Assembly: GCF_012273895.1 (NCBI RefSeq)
Contig: NC_052122.1
Span: 5,332,001-5,396,000, forward strand
Direction of reading: 5' to 3'
Length of the DNA stretch: 64,000 nucleotides
Source of the DNA: Zerene cesonia
Taxonomy: Eukaryota; Arthropoda; Insecta; Lepidoptera; Pieridae
The translations under genes and the position numbers were made by a program. Shown piece after piece: positions 1 to 14,000 of the stretch. Each line of letters opens with the position of its first letter. The stretch's first letter is position 1. A model generated the notes under the pieces. It did no database searches. It was not told where the DNA came from and saw only the letters and a list, made by a program, of their open reading frames with translations.

Positions 1-3000
1 TGTACTTGTTAGTTAAATGTTGTTCTACGAATTCCGTTTCTTATTTATTTTGTAATTTGACGTTTTTTTTTAATAAAAAATGGATTTAGTAAAAATCCTT
101 ATATATAAGAGCTTTTTCTTTGTTTACTAGTTAATCATTTTTAATATATTCTATGTTAATAATAATTTCCTCAATTACATTTACTACTTTAGGCTTGAAG
201 AAAAAGGAAAAGCTTAAAATTAGTATAAAATTTCATTCGATATTCCGCCAGTCATTTGGTACTGCTACTTTATTTTAATATCATTAGGTTTTAAGGAACA
301 CCTTCGGAGGTGAAAGCTCACCTTAGATCTTTTTGAAGGTGATCTTCTGGGTAAAAATCGATTGTAAAAAAAACATGAAGGACAAACGAAAGAAGACAAA
401 TAACCCAGTTTTGGATATTACAAAGGTCTTATTTAGTGTGTTATAATCTTATCTTCGAAGCCTTTGGTAAGTGCTAAAAAAATAATGTATGCAAGGTTAA
501 TTAGCCAAGATTCGGGCTTTATAATTATTTTAGAAGTTAAATCTTACATTATAATGCAATAATATTATACGTCAAAACTTTTTACTTCTAATTAGTATCA
601 TTGTCTTAATGGATATTAAATGCTTTGTAAAATGCATATTTATTTTTACATGGTAGGTAGGAGATAAATAAAACAATAATTTAAACATTTATTTTATTAC
701 TTTTAGACAGATATATGACATTCATTTTGCGCTACAAATAAATTGGTTACATTGTGTGTATTTTCAACTACATAATATCATAGTTGTAAGTATACAAGAA
801 AATTTGTAGAGCTGCCAACAATTTGTGTTTTTGAATGAAGCTTTATATCATAGTGTTTATAGTTAATATTGTCTAACAGAAATAAACTAATTTTTTTATT
901 TATTGCAATGATTTTTTAATAGGTAAACACAAGTATATTCACACAAAAATAAGTGAATAATTGATCTGTTCATGCTCTATGAGATTTTTTGTGTTTTTAA
1001 CCAATTTATAAAACAATAAACACGTTGGCTATCGTCAATGTTATTTTAATATATGACGTAGAGATATAAAGTAGAACTTGTAAGTAGAGTTGGCAACCCT
1101 AATGAAACTAGATTGGTATAATGACTTGAAGAATAATATTACAATTAGATGCATACTAATGTATAGATTGATTCATAACTGTTAATCCCCTGGTAGGAAT
1201 AAAATTAGAAAATGAATTTTTCTCACAAATGAATGATAAAATCAGATTTCCCAAGGGTTTTTCACATGTCGAATTTGAATGCCAAATTTAAAAAACGATC
1301 GTTTGATTCAATTGATTTGTATCTATTAATAAATATTTTGATTAGTATCGTTGCTTAATATTCATCAACCGACAAGAATTATATAATAAAATTATATGAT
1401 TTTGATAATTATCAAATACACAAAACATAAAATATAAAATATAGTTTTGAAAACCTTAAGAAGTAAAGTGAGTAGATATATGTTAATACTTATTTGGTAT
1501 AACGACTAGAACTAGGTAATTATTATACTTTTACACTTAAATTGAATAAATTTATATTATCTACTTGAATGATGTCCACAATATTTAGAGAATCGTATTT
1601 CATAACAACAGCGATAATATCTTCACGAAGAATGGAGAGTGAATAATAATTAATATTAGACTGAAATTATATTATAACGTAGGTAAGTGTCTACCTACGA
1701 ACCTACTACACTATTAAATCGAATAAATTGAAATTATGTTACTAGTGCGAAATTGAATAAATGTGCAGCATTATTAAATACTAAGTACTAAAAAACAATG
1801 ATTCCTTCTAAAAACAATTTACGTGCAACAGCTTATTGTTTGCAATACAAGAACAAACATGACAGCGAGACCTACACGTCCAGAAACTTAGAATCACACT
1901 TTTTACTTGCAAAGATTATAAAGGATGTTTAAAAAATAGGTAAAGCTTAGAAAGCTAGGCTAAGCTACGCTGAGAAAAAAAGCTTTCGAAGAAAATATAT
2001 ATAAAAAAAGGATTTTTATATTCTCGAAACGATCGTGGTGGTTGTTCTTGGTCGTTCCGATTATTTTCTTTATTTATCCCTTATAAGTAGTGCTAAATAG
2101 AAATAACGAATTTTATTGGATTTTAATCTTCTTCGAATGTTGGATTTGAATCTATGTAAATTAAAAGTGTGATGCTTGCAGGACCCGAAAGCGTGAATAC
2201 GCCTAGAAATGAAACAATAATTATCTAAGTTTTCATAAACAAACCTTACCAAGACGCACAAAAAAAAATCAATACATTAAAATCGTTAATTTTATAGACG
2301 TACACATGTGATACTTGTTTCAAAAACATATTGATGCAGTAAAAATTTGCGCGTTAACAGTTTGATAAGCAAAGTTAAATCTAAATATGGATATGGTAAG
2401 TTACACGATAAAGTCAGTATATAAAGAAAATACAGCAGAAAGATACAGTTAGCACAAAAACGGTTAAAAGATAATTAATTTACGTACTACTAACACCTAT
2501 ATGTTTCAAAAATTACATTCATAGAGATAATATGGATTATAATAATAAATAATCGCGTTTTTAATGTATATTCTTGCGCGTCGTAAATCTTATGCTTTAA
2601 AGATTATATTGTTTATTTAATTGTATTCTTAAATAAGCTATTACGGATATAGTGTTCCGTAGCTTTAGTTGTATGTATATGTTATTTGAGTCTATGTCCA
2701 GTTCAAAATATACTAGAAAAAGTTTTCTGCTTGTATCACCTCTATAATAGGTATGTGTTTATTCATATGCATGTTTTACATCGTGTATACATGTCTTTTC
2801 GGTTGATATGTAATATCAGATATGTCAATATTTGTCATGTTATGGTCACATTTTGTGTTTCCTTTTTTTTCATCATCATAAAATTTCATAAATGAATTCA
2901 ATTTTTTAATAAGCATTTTTAGCATTGCTATTGCAAAAACCGTACTGAAAAAAACCCCTTTAAAATATCTAATGCGTCGTTGCGTAAAAATTAATATTTT

Positions 3001-4232
3001 TTTAAATATTTTACAGTGCCTAAATAACATGAATGGTAAAAATATATATTATATTCGCAGCATGTCCTTACTTTTTTTAATTTATACACTGAATCCGGTA
3101 AACCGTATATGTATGAAACTCAGGAGTTTTTCCAATTCGCCCAAATCTTAAAATCGTAATTTACCTTACATCAATTTGATGTGGCCTTTAATGCCAATAC
3201 AATACGTTATCTTTCCTTTACATAAATGTGATCAAACTCTAAATATTAGAAAGTTATATATATTAAGGCTTCATAGTTTTAACAGGCCACAAAAAAGATA
3301 GATTCTAGATCTTAGTCGTAATTATTTTTTATAAATACATTTTTTACATAAATATTTATAGATATTATTAATTTTGACAGATTTGAGCATTATATGTTTA
3401 AAAATTAACAATCCTCCGTTTGCAGACATTAATAACTATTACCTATGCATGTCTGAGTTCAGTTAAAATAATTTTCTAGTGATATATTAAAGTTCATGTT
3501 CGTATACAGTAGGGTCTAGAAGAACAGGTACCACCTAAACTTCGTTGTTATACCTACATTCTGTCGTATGCTCAATATAATGTTCATTTAGCAAACAAAT
3601 CAGTGTAATTTTTAAATTATTAAAGCATGACCATAAAAAACTAGCACTAGGTACTAGTTTGACCTCTGCTGCTTTAATAAGTATAAGTTTGCAAAAGGTT
3701 GCAACATCGCATGTGCAAGTTGGTTCTGGATTCCGTTGTATGAAATGTGGAAGCTTTTACTATGTATCCGATTTTTTTTTCTATTAATATCTGTTTAATT
3801 TTTTATGTGTTAATGTATGTTATGTAGCTATAGAAGGCATAAATTAGACGATTCCAAATCAAATTTTAGGAGCTTTCTCAAAAATTATGATTTTTAGGAC
3901 GTGTTGAATATACTATTCAACCGGGTAGAAAGCGAATATAATGTGAAATAATAATGTGAAGTGAGTATAATGTGAAATATGAAATAAGATCGAATTTCCC
4001 TTATCTGCTTACTAACTAAATATGTAAGTACGAAATTGTAGAATGAAGTTGCCAATATTCTTACAAAGAAAAAAGTTGATATCGCAAATTATACAAAGAA
4101 CAAATTATATAGGCCCCCCCTTAAATGTTTATTTCATTTTATACTTAGTTTTGTTGTTGCAGCGGCAAATATTATTCGTGACAATTTCAATTGCCTAGTT
4201 ATTAGGTTTAGGTACATGAGATACAGTTCGCT

Positions 4233-4303
4233 GACAGATGGACAGGCGGACAGGCAAACAGACAGACAGACATACAGACAAAGAAGACAGATAAGACAGA
4301 TAG
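4233..4303. repeat. Imperfect CAGA/GACA simple repeat
   Basis: Run of GACAGGCGGACAGGCAAACAG, GACAGACAGACATACAGACA and ACAGATAAGACAGATAGA units. It opens a 65-codon Cys/Leu-rich frame on the minus strand that is only repeat translation. Confidence 0.8.
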
Positions 4304-4604
4304 AGCGTAAGATATATGGACATAGATACACAGAAAAATCAGCGGAATAGAGTCCGGTTTGTTCCCTTGGTCTTGGTACCCGAAAAAGTAAGTAAATAAA
4401 CGATCTACCTTTAAAATAATCTACATGTAATTATTTGAAACAAATCTTGTTCATGGTTATAATACTCATAAATAAAGAAGGGCTAAACTGTTTTTAATGG
4501 TTTTTAGTTTTTTGTATTTGTTTCGACCTGGATACGGAAAATAAATGTAAAGATTTGAAAAATAACTACACGGGATGAGCGGTGGCGAAAATTAATTTGT
4601 CAAC

Positions 4605-4610
4605 TTTAAT
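4605..4610 (-). terminator. Possible ferlin poly(A) signal (ATTAAA)
   Basis: ATTAAA on the minus strand about 240 bases past the stop codon. The first AATAAA further on is at 4133-4128, about 720 bases past the stop. Either could end the 3' UTR; no transcript data are available. Confidence 0.25.
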
Positions 4611-4849
4611 CCGGGAAGTTAGTGACATTCGATCTTACTCACTTCATGTTTTAGAATAATGATCCCAAATAAAAATAAAATTTAGCTATTATAAATTGAG
4701 AATTAGCTCCAAATTTGCTTTCAAATTGTCTAGTCATATTGTGGCTCTGTAGCGAAGGAAGGCTCTTATATCCATTACAAATAAACATCTATGTTTCAAT
4801 TTTCGTAAGTTCTTAAATTGATGTTATGTTTACGAATCAAATCATTCGT

Positions 4850-5030
4850 TTAAGCACCGAGGAATTTCTTGACAGTGTAGCCGGGAACAGCATAAACGAG
4901 TAAAAGAATCATGGTTGCTACTCCGACTACAAAGCAGGCTTTGACGATGGTCCACTTGTAGTTGTGCCACAATATGTAGCGTAGTGACTTCAGTGGATTC
5001 AAAAACCACATGAAGGATGCGTCTGGTCGA
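4850..5030 (-). CDS. Otof: Ferlin visible exon 25: C-terminal membrane anchor and stop
   Basis: 181 bases ending in TAA at 4850-4852; acceptor TTTACAG. After SFMWFLNPLKSLRYILWHNY and KWTIVK comes a hydrophobic segment (ACFVVGVATMILLLVYAVPG) and the tail YTVKKFLGA. This single transmembrane segment with a very short lumenal or extracellular end is the ferlin tail anchor. The overlapping open frame continuing to 5153 is in the wrong frame and is a shadow. Confidence 0.96.
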
Positions 5031-8000
5031 CTGTAAAACGAAAAAATAGTAAGGCAATGTGTATACAAAACAATATGCCCGTATATCAGGTTGTAATATA
5101 TCGTATAGGAATATTTTACTATAAATTTTAAAGAAAACCTTAAGTAACTTCAAGAGAACTTACTTTGGTTTGTCTAAGGGGTCCGGTTCACTGCGTCCCA
5201 ACCCAGCTGGTACTTTTTCGGCTTCTTCACGAGTAAGAAGATGAATTTCAGCTTCCACTTTTCCAGTAAGTTCCATTTCTTCATTGTCACGCTTAGTGTA
5301 GAAAGGCCACCAGCCTTTAATTCGTTTTTGTTTGAAAATGTTTACCATTGGAACAGAACCGTCATTTCGTAGCATGTCCAAGGTGCATAGTTTGGAAGAC
5401 TTTGCACCGCGTGGAAATCGGTTTAGATCCAGAGTCAAAGCCCCTATAACAGATTAAAATACATGTGCGTTTTGAAATCTAGTTATGCGTATTTTCAAAA
5501 TAAAGAATAGTAAAGTAATACAAATATGTGCTGAATACACACTTTTTCTGCAATACAATTGGTTTCAGGGAGTTCCGGTTCAGGGAATCATTTTAATACG
5601 TAACGTATTAAGATTATTGTATTGTTATATTTTGAGCTACTTTAACTGAAGGTCTAATCAACATATAATGAAGAAAAAATAAAGTTACATACCCAAGAAA
5701 TCATCAGCAGAAAAGTGATCAGCGTCCCAAACTTGCAGCTCAAGTCGAGCTGGAATTTTGCATTCAGTTTCATCCCATGAAAATACTGATTCTTTGCGGG
5801 TTATCACTATGCGCTCTTCAGCCTCCAAGTAGTCGAAAGGATATATGAAACGCCAGTTGAAATTTCCTTCGCCAGTTAGTGAGCGGTAATGAATATCAGT
5901 GCTCTGACAATCATCAGGACCTTTGAGCCACCTATAAGATTTATCAATGAATATTACTAGGAATATTAAAGCCAGATCATTTTATACAAGATAAATAAAG
6001 TTATCCATATAACAGATACATTAGTAACACTCTCGGTTAGACAACTACTTTTACTTAAGAACTATCGGATATTTGAAACGTATTTTTTTTTTCATTAAGA
6101 TTGTTACGGTCCGTGTGCCAGGGTCAGCATCTAGGTAGTGACTGATATTTTTTTTAATATACTTACAACGTCTCCGCTGCTCAATTCACAATTGGAGCTG
6201 CTGCTGATGCTGCTTAATGATAGACTTAAACATGGTATAAATTATTAAACCAGAAGAAAATGGACTTGATATCTGTTGCTGCCTCGGGGATTATATGCGT
6301 TGTACGTATTTTCAATAATTACCGTCCATTTTATATAAATTAAAAATAATTACCCTTTCACGTAGATGTCAGACATCTTTTCGCCGGTAAAGAAAGCATC
6401 ATCTTCAAGGACAACGTCGTCAGTGTTCCAAATAATGACTCTCATTTCATAAGATTTTGGTTTCCTTGGAGATATATTTACAGGTTGTCCAGGTAGTGGC
6501 ATGTCCATCGGGAACATATCTACCCACATCTCTAAGCGGCCTTGTTCGATTCCTGTATCAAAATAAAAAAACGTGCAATTACATAATATTAGATAAGTGT
6601 TAATATCACGTTGTTGGCGTTTCTTTAGTATTATTTAGTAAGTATTGGCTGTTATTTGCTACGCTTAAAACATTTCATTTATTTATTTCACTAGATTTAT
6701 TTGAATAATTAAATGTTATAATATTTATACAAGTATTTAACAAAATTGTTATATAATCTTACCTGGCTTATTGGGATTATAAAGGGGTCGAGTTTCTACA
6801 TGTTCAATGACAAGATGTGTCCCAAGACGAGGGATCTCGTGCCAACGTCGGAGGACATTCAATGCCATCTGCTCTTGAATTGTGTCTGGATTAGAGAATA
6901 ATTCCGGATCATCCATGGACATGTTGAAAATGGTACGTCCGATTCTAACTCGACCATATTCATATACTGGCGGGTCTATTTTGATATCCTTGCATAGTTT
7001 AGCCAAAATTTGAGTAGGCTTCATTGCATCGCGCCAACGATTAAATCCCTCTCTAAAATTGTTGTACAGTGTTAGTAAGTATAAAGTGGCATTAGGCGCA
7101 AATAAAACGAATAAATGTAAGTTAAAAAGAATGTATAAGAACTTACTCATCATATTTCACCGGTAAACCGCACGTTGCACGGTGACGGCTATAAAATCTA
7201 TTTTCCAGATCAATTTTTGTCTCACCAATTAAATCGTCTTTTCCCAATAAGTCCCAATCAAGAATTTGTATTGTGAGCATAGAATCATGAGGAAAAGTAG
7301 CTTCTGTTTCGAAACATCTACCAAATACTGGATTAAGTTGTTTGGATTGATAGTGCTCCTTGTCACTGAATTTACGAGATCCAAGATGAAGTACTATGTA
7401 CGGGTCAGCTTTTCCATTAAAATCCATAGGGTGTAAATCTGTAGCCTTTACAATGTATACTCTTATAAGAACATGTATTGGTTCATTACTGGGAACGCTT
7501 TGAAAGAAACCATAATTAGGATCAAATCCCATTAATGTGTTGTCTTCAGCTTCTTTAGACAGTGGCCATTTGTAAACTTTCAATGCTCCCTGTATATAAA
7601 ATAAAAATGTTATTTTTTTATTGTTATATAGAAGAAATATACGAATAAAAATAATATACCTTAAATGTTCCGACGACCCTACTTTCATCTTCGGCTTCAT
7701 CACCCGTTTTTTTACCGCGGTACAAGTCAAATGAGTGTAGCCAATCTTTAAATTCTTCATACTCTGGTACGGCCTCAAGCTCATGAGGATATATCTGAAT
7801 TCGAAATTTATATGTGTATGAGATTTTACAATGGACGGTTAATAGATATGATATAATAATTTTTTTGTATGTATTTCATTATCTGCGAACACTTTAAAAA
7901 CATTTTCGTTAAAAAAGTAATAGTGTAACTTTTGAGTTATACTTACTTTAGCCAACGTGCTGTTAGGTATTTCATAATTGTTGGTTATTGATGGACTTAA

Positions 8001-11000
8001 TTTGGGTTTAGGCGATGCAGTGCGACGACGTCTGTTGCGTTCGGAGCGCGGTGAGTGGGCTTCATCTCGAGGAGACTGTGTTTCGTCAACATAATTCAAT
8101 TGGCAGGGCTGTAGTAAACCTTGCCTCTCTTTCTTGTGTTCTTTTTCTTCCTCTATCATTTTCTCCACAGAGGCAAAATACTTTGTCCACCAATCTTTGC
8201 TTGTGTCGTCCTCTTCAGCTGATGATTCGGAGCTTGGTTTTCTCCTCCTACTAATATCACGTTTTGCATAGCCTGGCGTCTTTTTACGCATAGGGGAAGT
8301 AGCACCTGATCCATAAGAAGCAGTTCCTTGAAAATCATGTATAAGCAGAGGACAACTCTCTCTCTCGTCGGTAGTCATAATAATATCATCTTGAACTATA
8401 CGATTTGCATGCAAGTCCACATTTTGTAATTGAATTAACGATTTTTTACGGTCCTCGAGTTCTTTTTCACGTTTACTTATAGGGGTGTACATATATTTAT
8501 GAATCGAATTAATAGTATGTGTCCCAACTAGAGTAACTCGTCCAAAGCTGCGGCAATCTAAAACACGTATTGTCAAGGGAGGCCGGTATAAATCCTGGTC
8601 TGGTAGCTCAACATCAATGAATTTTACTGGACTTGTGAAATTAGGATTGCGTTTGGTATTTTGTATTATAGACGAGTATATTAAATGCCCAGCACATTCT
8701 ATATCAACTCTAGGTTTATCGACAGATAACAGATGAACGCGTTTTAAGTTGCGTAAACCCCAAAACAAAATTTCTATACGATATTTCGATAGAGTCGGGC
8801 GTATTCCTACTGGTACGGGAAGGATTGGGCCTTTATTGGCGTCAATTGGTGGTTTTCCATTTGGTTCTCTAGGATCAGGAAGATCAGGCAATTCAGGAGC
8901 ACCTTGTTTTAATGGTACCTCCAAAAGTTCAAAGGTAGCCAAGAGCTCCCCCGCAGCATCACCGCCTCGAAGTATTGTGTGCCACTCTAGCCGAGGTGGG
9001 AATTCTGGTTTTTCATATTTTTCCGACAAAGATTTAATATGTGGTCGTGCCAAAGCTCGCCCAATGAACTCTGATTTTCCAACTTTATCTTGATCAAATA
9101 TTTCAATTGCTATAGTTGGTGGATATTTTTTTATTTGATCGATGGTGCTATACAACAATACGTCATCAAATAGTAGTAATTCATCCCATGTTGGGCTTAA
9201 AGTCTCGTCAATTACTTGGGTGGTAGCAGAGCAATCTCCGATAACAACTCTAGCGAATGGATCAGATAAACCTGAAGCATCAGATCCTATCAATGATCTT
9301 GCTTGGTAGATGTACGCTCGCATTTGAAATTTCTGAAAATTATTATATAGTTACTATTTTATGAAAACATAACAATAGGTTAGTTCAAATGTATACAAAT
9401 AAATAAATCTTACGTGTCTCTCGGTGTAAAATATATTCGATGGAGGATTAGCGCGCGGCCTGTCTGCATTTTTTAATTCAGTGCTAAGTGAATATCCCCC
9501 CGGCAAACCATCTAGAAAATGTTTCTTGTCTTGCAAAAGTCCAAGCCAAAGATACACTTCTATTTTAGCAGGAACAGTCCAACCACTCGGCGCTGATGCT
9601 TTCTTCCCAGGCCACTAAATTTATATAAAATTCAAGTATTATTAAAGTATAAGACAATGAGCTATAGAAATTTCTTTATTATACACAAATACACAGAATT
9701 CAAGAGGATTTACATTAACATACAATACAAAGAACAAATGGTTTAATTTTCCATTACCTTAAGAAACAATGTCTGCATCTTTCCACAAAGCCGGCCCACT
9801 TCATCGGGCCTATCTGAATAAATTATGTCTCTTGCTGGGATACGTTGGTAAGCCAAACGTTTACCGTTACTTATCATCCAAATAAATATATCTGGCATCG
9901 CATGTTGCGACTACAAAGTACAAAAAAAAAAACAAATTAAAATTATTTTTCAAACTTTAATAAATATTAAAATTAAATCTGTTTAAACTTACGTCCTCAC
10001 ACAAATATCGCAATCGATTTAGGTAGGAAAAGGCTGTTCTTAGACGGTCTTTAACTGAATGTCTTGTAATAACAGCTTTGAGCGTGCGAGCTAAATTAGC
10101 GAGTTGTTCCTGAAACGCGATATTGATTAGCAGTTTACTTCAGGTTATACCGCTGAATAGTAATGAAACTTCAACCAGCAGACTGTACTTACAATTTCAT
10201 ATATACACAATTTTTGCCTTTCCCGGTCGAGCTTAGTGTTCCCAATAGGAGGAGCGTTATTCATGTATTCAATATATTTCGCGCAGTGAATAGTAACTGT
10301 TTCCATAACTGACTTTAAAGCTGCTAAGGATGTATTGTCGAGGCTACCATTCGTTTTCAAAGACATTTCTGCGTCGGTGATACCATCTTCCTGCGAGTTT
10401 GAAAACTTCTTATTTAATATCAGATATTACCAAGGAATTGAAAAAATGAAGAAATTAAGAATGTTTGCTATACTTACCAATAGGTCAATTATGTAGTTAA
10501 GCATGTTCGAGTTATACATACGGCGACGGTGATCGGGCCAAATGCTACGAACGTGCATACATTGTTTAGTATCCCAATATGGCAGAAAGTAGTAGTATCT
10601 GTCACTTGTCTGCGGCTTTACATCTGGAGTGGTACTCTGCCAATAGCCCGTGTCAGCATTCAAATCATCTAAAATTGCAATGTGTTTAAAGAAAGTCCTA
10701 TAATTGCTAAGGCATTTCAATCTCTATTGTCTTAAACCTTACCCAAAGATTCTACCGCTAAATCTTGCGGTCTCCTCATAGATGCATGAGGACCATCCAA
10801 AGAATTTCCGGCGTTGCCAATGCTTAATTCGAAATGAATAGGTTTGTCCGAAATACCTTTGTCTATCATATTAGCGTCGAAAATGCTTCCGAATAAGAAA
10901 AATTCTTCATTTTTCTCGAATGACAATTCATTTATTGGCATTATTGGTTCCACCTCCACTTCCGAGGATGGGCTTTCAAAGTTATCTATTATCTCCGTTC

Positions 11001-14000
11001 GTATTGAAATTAGTATCCTATAATTTCAATTGTTTTATTATGATTATAACTAAAAATTAGGCTACGTTATGGGACCTTATACACAGGTTCAGATTACGAT
11101 CAATAATACCAACTTATCATATTAGCGCAATAATATCGTCTCGGCAAATAAAGGCGCACTTCAGCGGTTAGTTCACTTGAAACATGTCAATGAAAAAATT
11201 ACTAACAATTAGCATTACAATTATACGATTTGTGACTTTATCGCTAAGTGTCATGGTTGTAATTAGGTTTAATTTAAAACTGTTTTATAGCACTTCTCTC
11301 CGTCTACTAAGGCACAAATGTATATAAACGTAGATCAGTTTGATTTTCTACGTGATCCTTTATATAGTTGGTATTGTTGATTGAAGAGTACAGATTAAAA
11401 CGGCAACAAAAAATTTAAAACTCTTATTTAATTTTCCTTTTGATAATAGTGTGATTATTTTTAATATACATGTTTTTTTTACTTTTATTTAGTAATTTAG
11501 AAATATGTACCAACATTTGATTACACTATTGCATTATGATAAAGAAAAAGTATATTTGACTAAATGTACCAAACCATTACAGATTTCAAGTATGAAAAAA
11601 GTGAACTAAACCAAAAACCATACCTTTAAAAATTTATTGCTATTTTACTGTTATACGTTTATTAAAGATATCGAATAATTAGTGATAATACTGCATTGTA
11701 TATATAACTCGATTGTTAAATTAATTTGAAGTCCGCGTATTATTTGATTAAAGTAAATTATCAAATAAACCCATACACACTTAGATATATTTCATTTTCT
11801 TACCTTGCTCTGTATGACACACCCTCACCCATACCCTTATTCAAATTGGATGATTGGTCCAATAGACCACAGTCGCGAGTAGAACCATATAAGTAAATAT
11901 AAGCAGGGCCAAAAGTTGGCAAGAATCCTATTGAAAAGCAAAATATATTAATTATATTATTGTTAGTAATGCAATTTGCAGATTTTTAAAAAATGAGTGC
12001 TCTTCTAAAAAAAGTCAACTGTTGTTCGTATACTGTGTATAGTTATAATACAATTTTAGTATTACATGTTATTGAAATATTGTTAGTTGTTTTAATTTTT
12101 AATAAGAATATTTAATATGTGTATTTTAATTAACGAATGAGCAGCCGCGCCTGTAGCTACAGAGGGGTTACTGAAAATCATTGCTGCAACTGGGTTCCAG
12201 CGTATTTTGTGTGGCTGCTCATTTATATATGTGGTTGTTAAATATGATTTAGTTTTTCCATGCTATCCTTTGTGTTATATCTATTATCATTAGTATTTTT
12301 TATAAATTTTTGTATTGAGGAGTCAAAGTATGCTTTTTTGGGTAAACTTTATAAAATATTTTAAATGTTAAATTTAACCTCTTTCGCCGTCATGTGAGAT
12401 TGTTTTTAAATCAATGAAATGTGTAGCAATAATGCTCGGGTGTATGGGCACATTGTCCCTCAACTGTATCTTGAGACGCTGGCACAAAGGTGGGAACATT
12501 TCAGTGAACACTATTTGTTCATTCCAAACTGGTGTACAACAATTCTTTTGAACTGTTGTTTTACCCTGTAGAAAAAATTAAAAGGTCAATGTCACTTGAA
12601 ACTTTCTGGTTCATAAAGAAACGCTTGTTTATTTGTACGCTTTCACAATGAATAATTGTTTTTTCTAAGGAAATTGTTTATTTCGTGAATACTTACCGTC
12701 ATCCCTGCAAAGCAAACTTGAACATAAGGATCTATTATATCTTGGCTTTCACCGGTAAAGGCGCTTTTTATGTTAGCGAGAAGCGAAGAATCCATTTTCG
12801 GCAGACCATCTGCTTTGTATATTTTGATAATGAATCGAGCTCTTTGCCGCTCGATTGGAACCCCGTCGGGGAGTAGCAAGTTTCTGCAAAACAAATTACC
12901 TTGTATAATGCTTTTGCCGCCATGTAACTTTCAATTCTAAAACGCAATGTGTTTCCTTTGACTGAACAGTTTCATCACAGCTTAATATTATATTTTCTCC
13001 TTATGCTGTGGTTTTATCGTGTAATATAAAAGGAAAGCGCACAATAACAAATCCAATAAAGATTTACAATATGAATTAAATGCGTGGGGAAATAAAGAAT
13101 ATTAAAGACTTGAAGTGTTAATAAAAAAAATACGTGTGTGTGTACTAACGCTTCTATATCATCTTCATCTTTCTCACTCTTGGGTGGAACCTTTACTTGA
13201 TCACCTTTGCCGATAACACTTATGTCGCATTTTAAGTAGCCCTTTGGGCCGGCCGTTATATCGTCCGGGTCCGTGAGAAGTGCCCATTTGTGGTAGAACT
13301 GGCGATCTACGACAAAATATTACATATTTAGAACTAGCTATGTCCGATAATTGTAAGCTTTGTCAGTCTTTTTGTCGTGAAACACATACTAAGCAGAAAG
13401 TAGTGGGTAATGTTAGAATAGCATAATGCAGAATGTATGTTTTTTCCCAGAAAAGAAAGACGGTTCGATCAACGAAACTGTCACAAACAACATTAGAAGC
13501 CCAAGAGACACTCGAAGAATCAGAGAATTTTATTCCACCGGAGATCGAGGCTTCGTTGGTTTATTGAGCCTCAAATAAGAGTTTTATTCCCATTTCGCAT
13601 TGCTTTTACTCAACATCCTTTATTTGACTATTTGGTATCGACTAGTGTAATCCAAGCACAATAAAATTATAGACCAAACATATAAAATCGAAATTACTGT
13701 ATAAAAATTTACTTTAAAGTATCTGTAATACCACAAGAACGTAGGTACGTATTTAATGAACAAAACAAAATGAACTTTATACAATGATAAATCATAAAAA
13801 TGTCGCGCTTTTGAAAGTAAATTAATTAATTATAGATTTATCTGTCCAGTTTTAATAAAATATCTATATTATATCGTAAATTAAAACTTACAAAAATCAC
13901 TCTTGTAATAATAATCTGAAAATCGTAATCATTCATAGACTAGTCTTCGATCATTATGTTATTACATTGTATGTAGTAGTATGTAATAGTATGTAATGTA

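Larger units (their letters stand above)
1..4849. other. Intergenic DNA downstream of the ferlin gene
   Basis: AT-rich sequence with only short open frames (under 85 codons), none with a recognisable product. It includes the ferlin 3' UTR at its right end and a CAGA-type simple repeat near 4.25 kb. I see no other gene, tRNA or clear transposon here. Confidence 0.6.

Noticed and set aside
4842..5153. 103-codon minus-strand frame overlapping the last ferlin exon
   Set aside because: A different frame from the conserved tail-anchor reading and it runs across the splice acceptor.
8749..9093. 114-codon plus-strand frame inside ferlin exon 18
   Set aside because: Shadow of the minus-strand coding exon, kept open by its codon composition.
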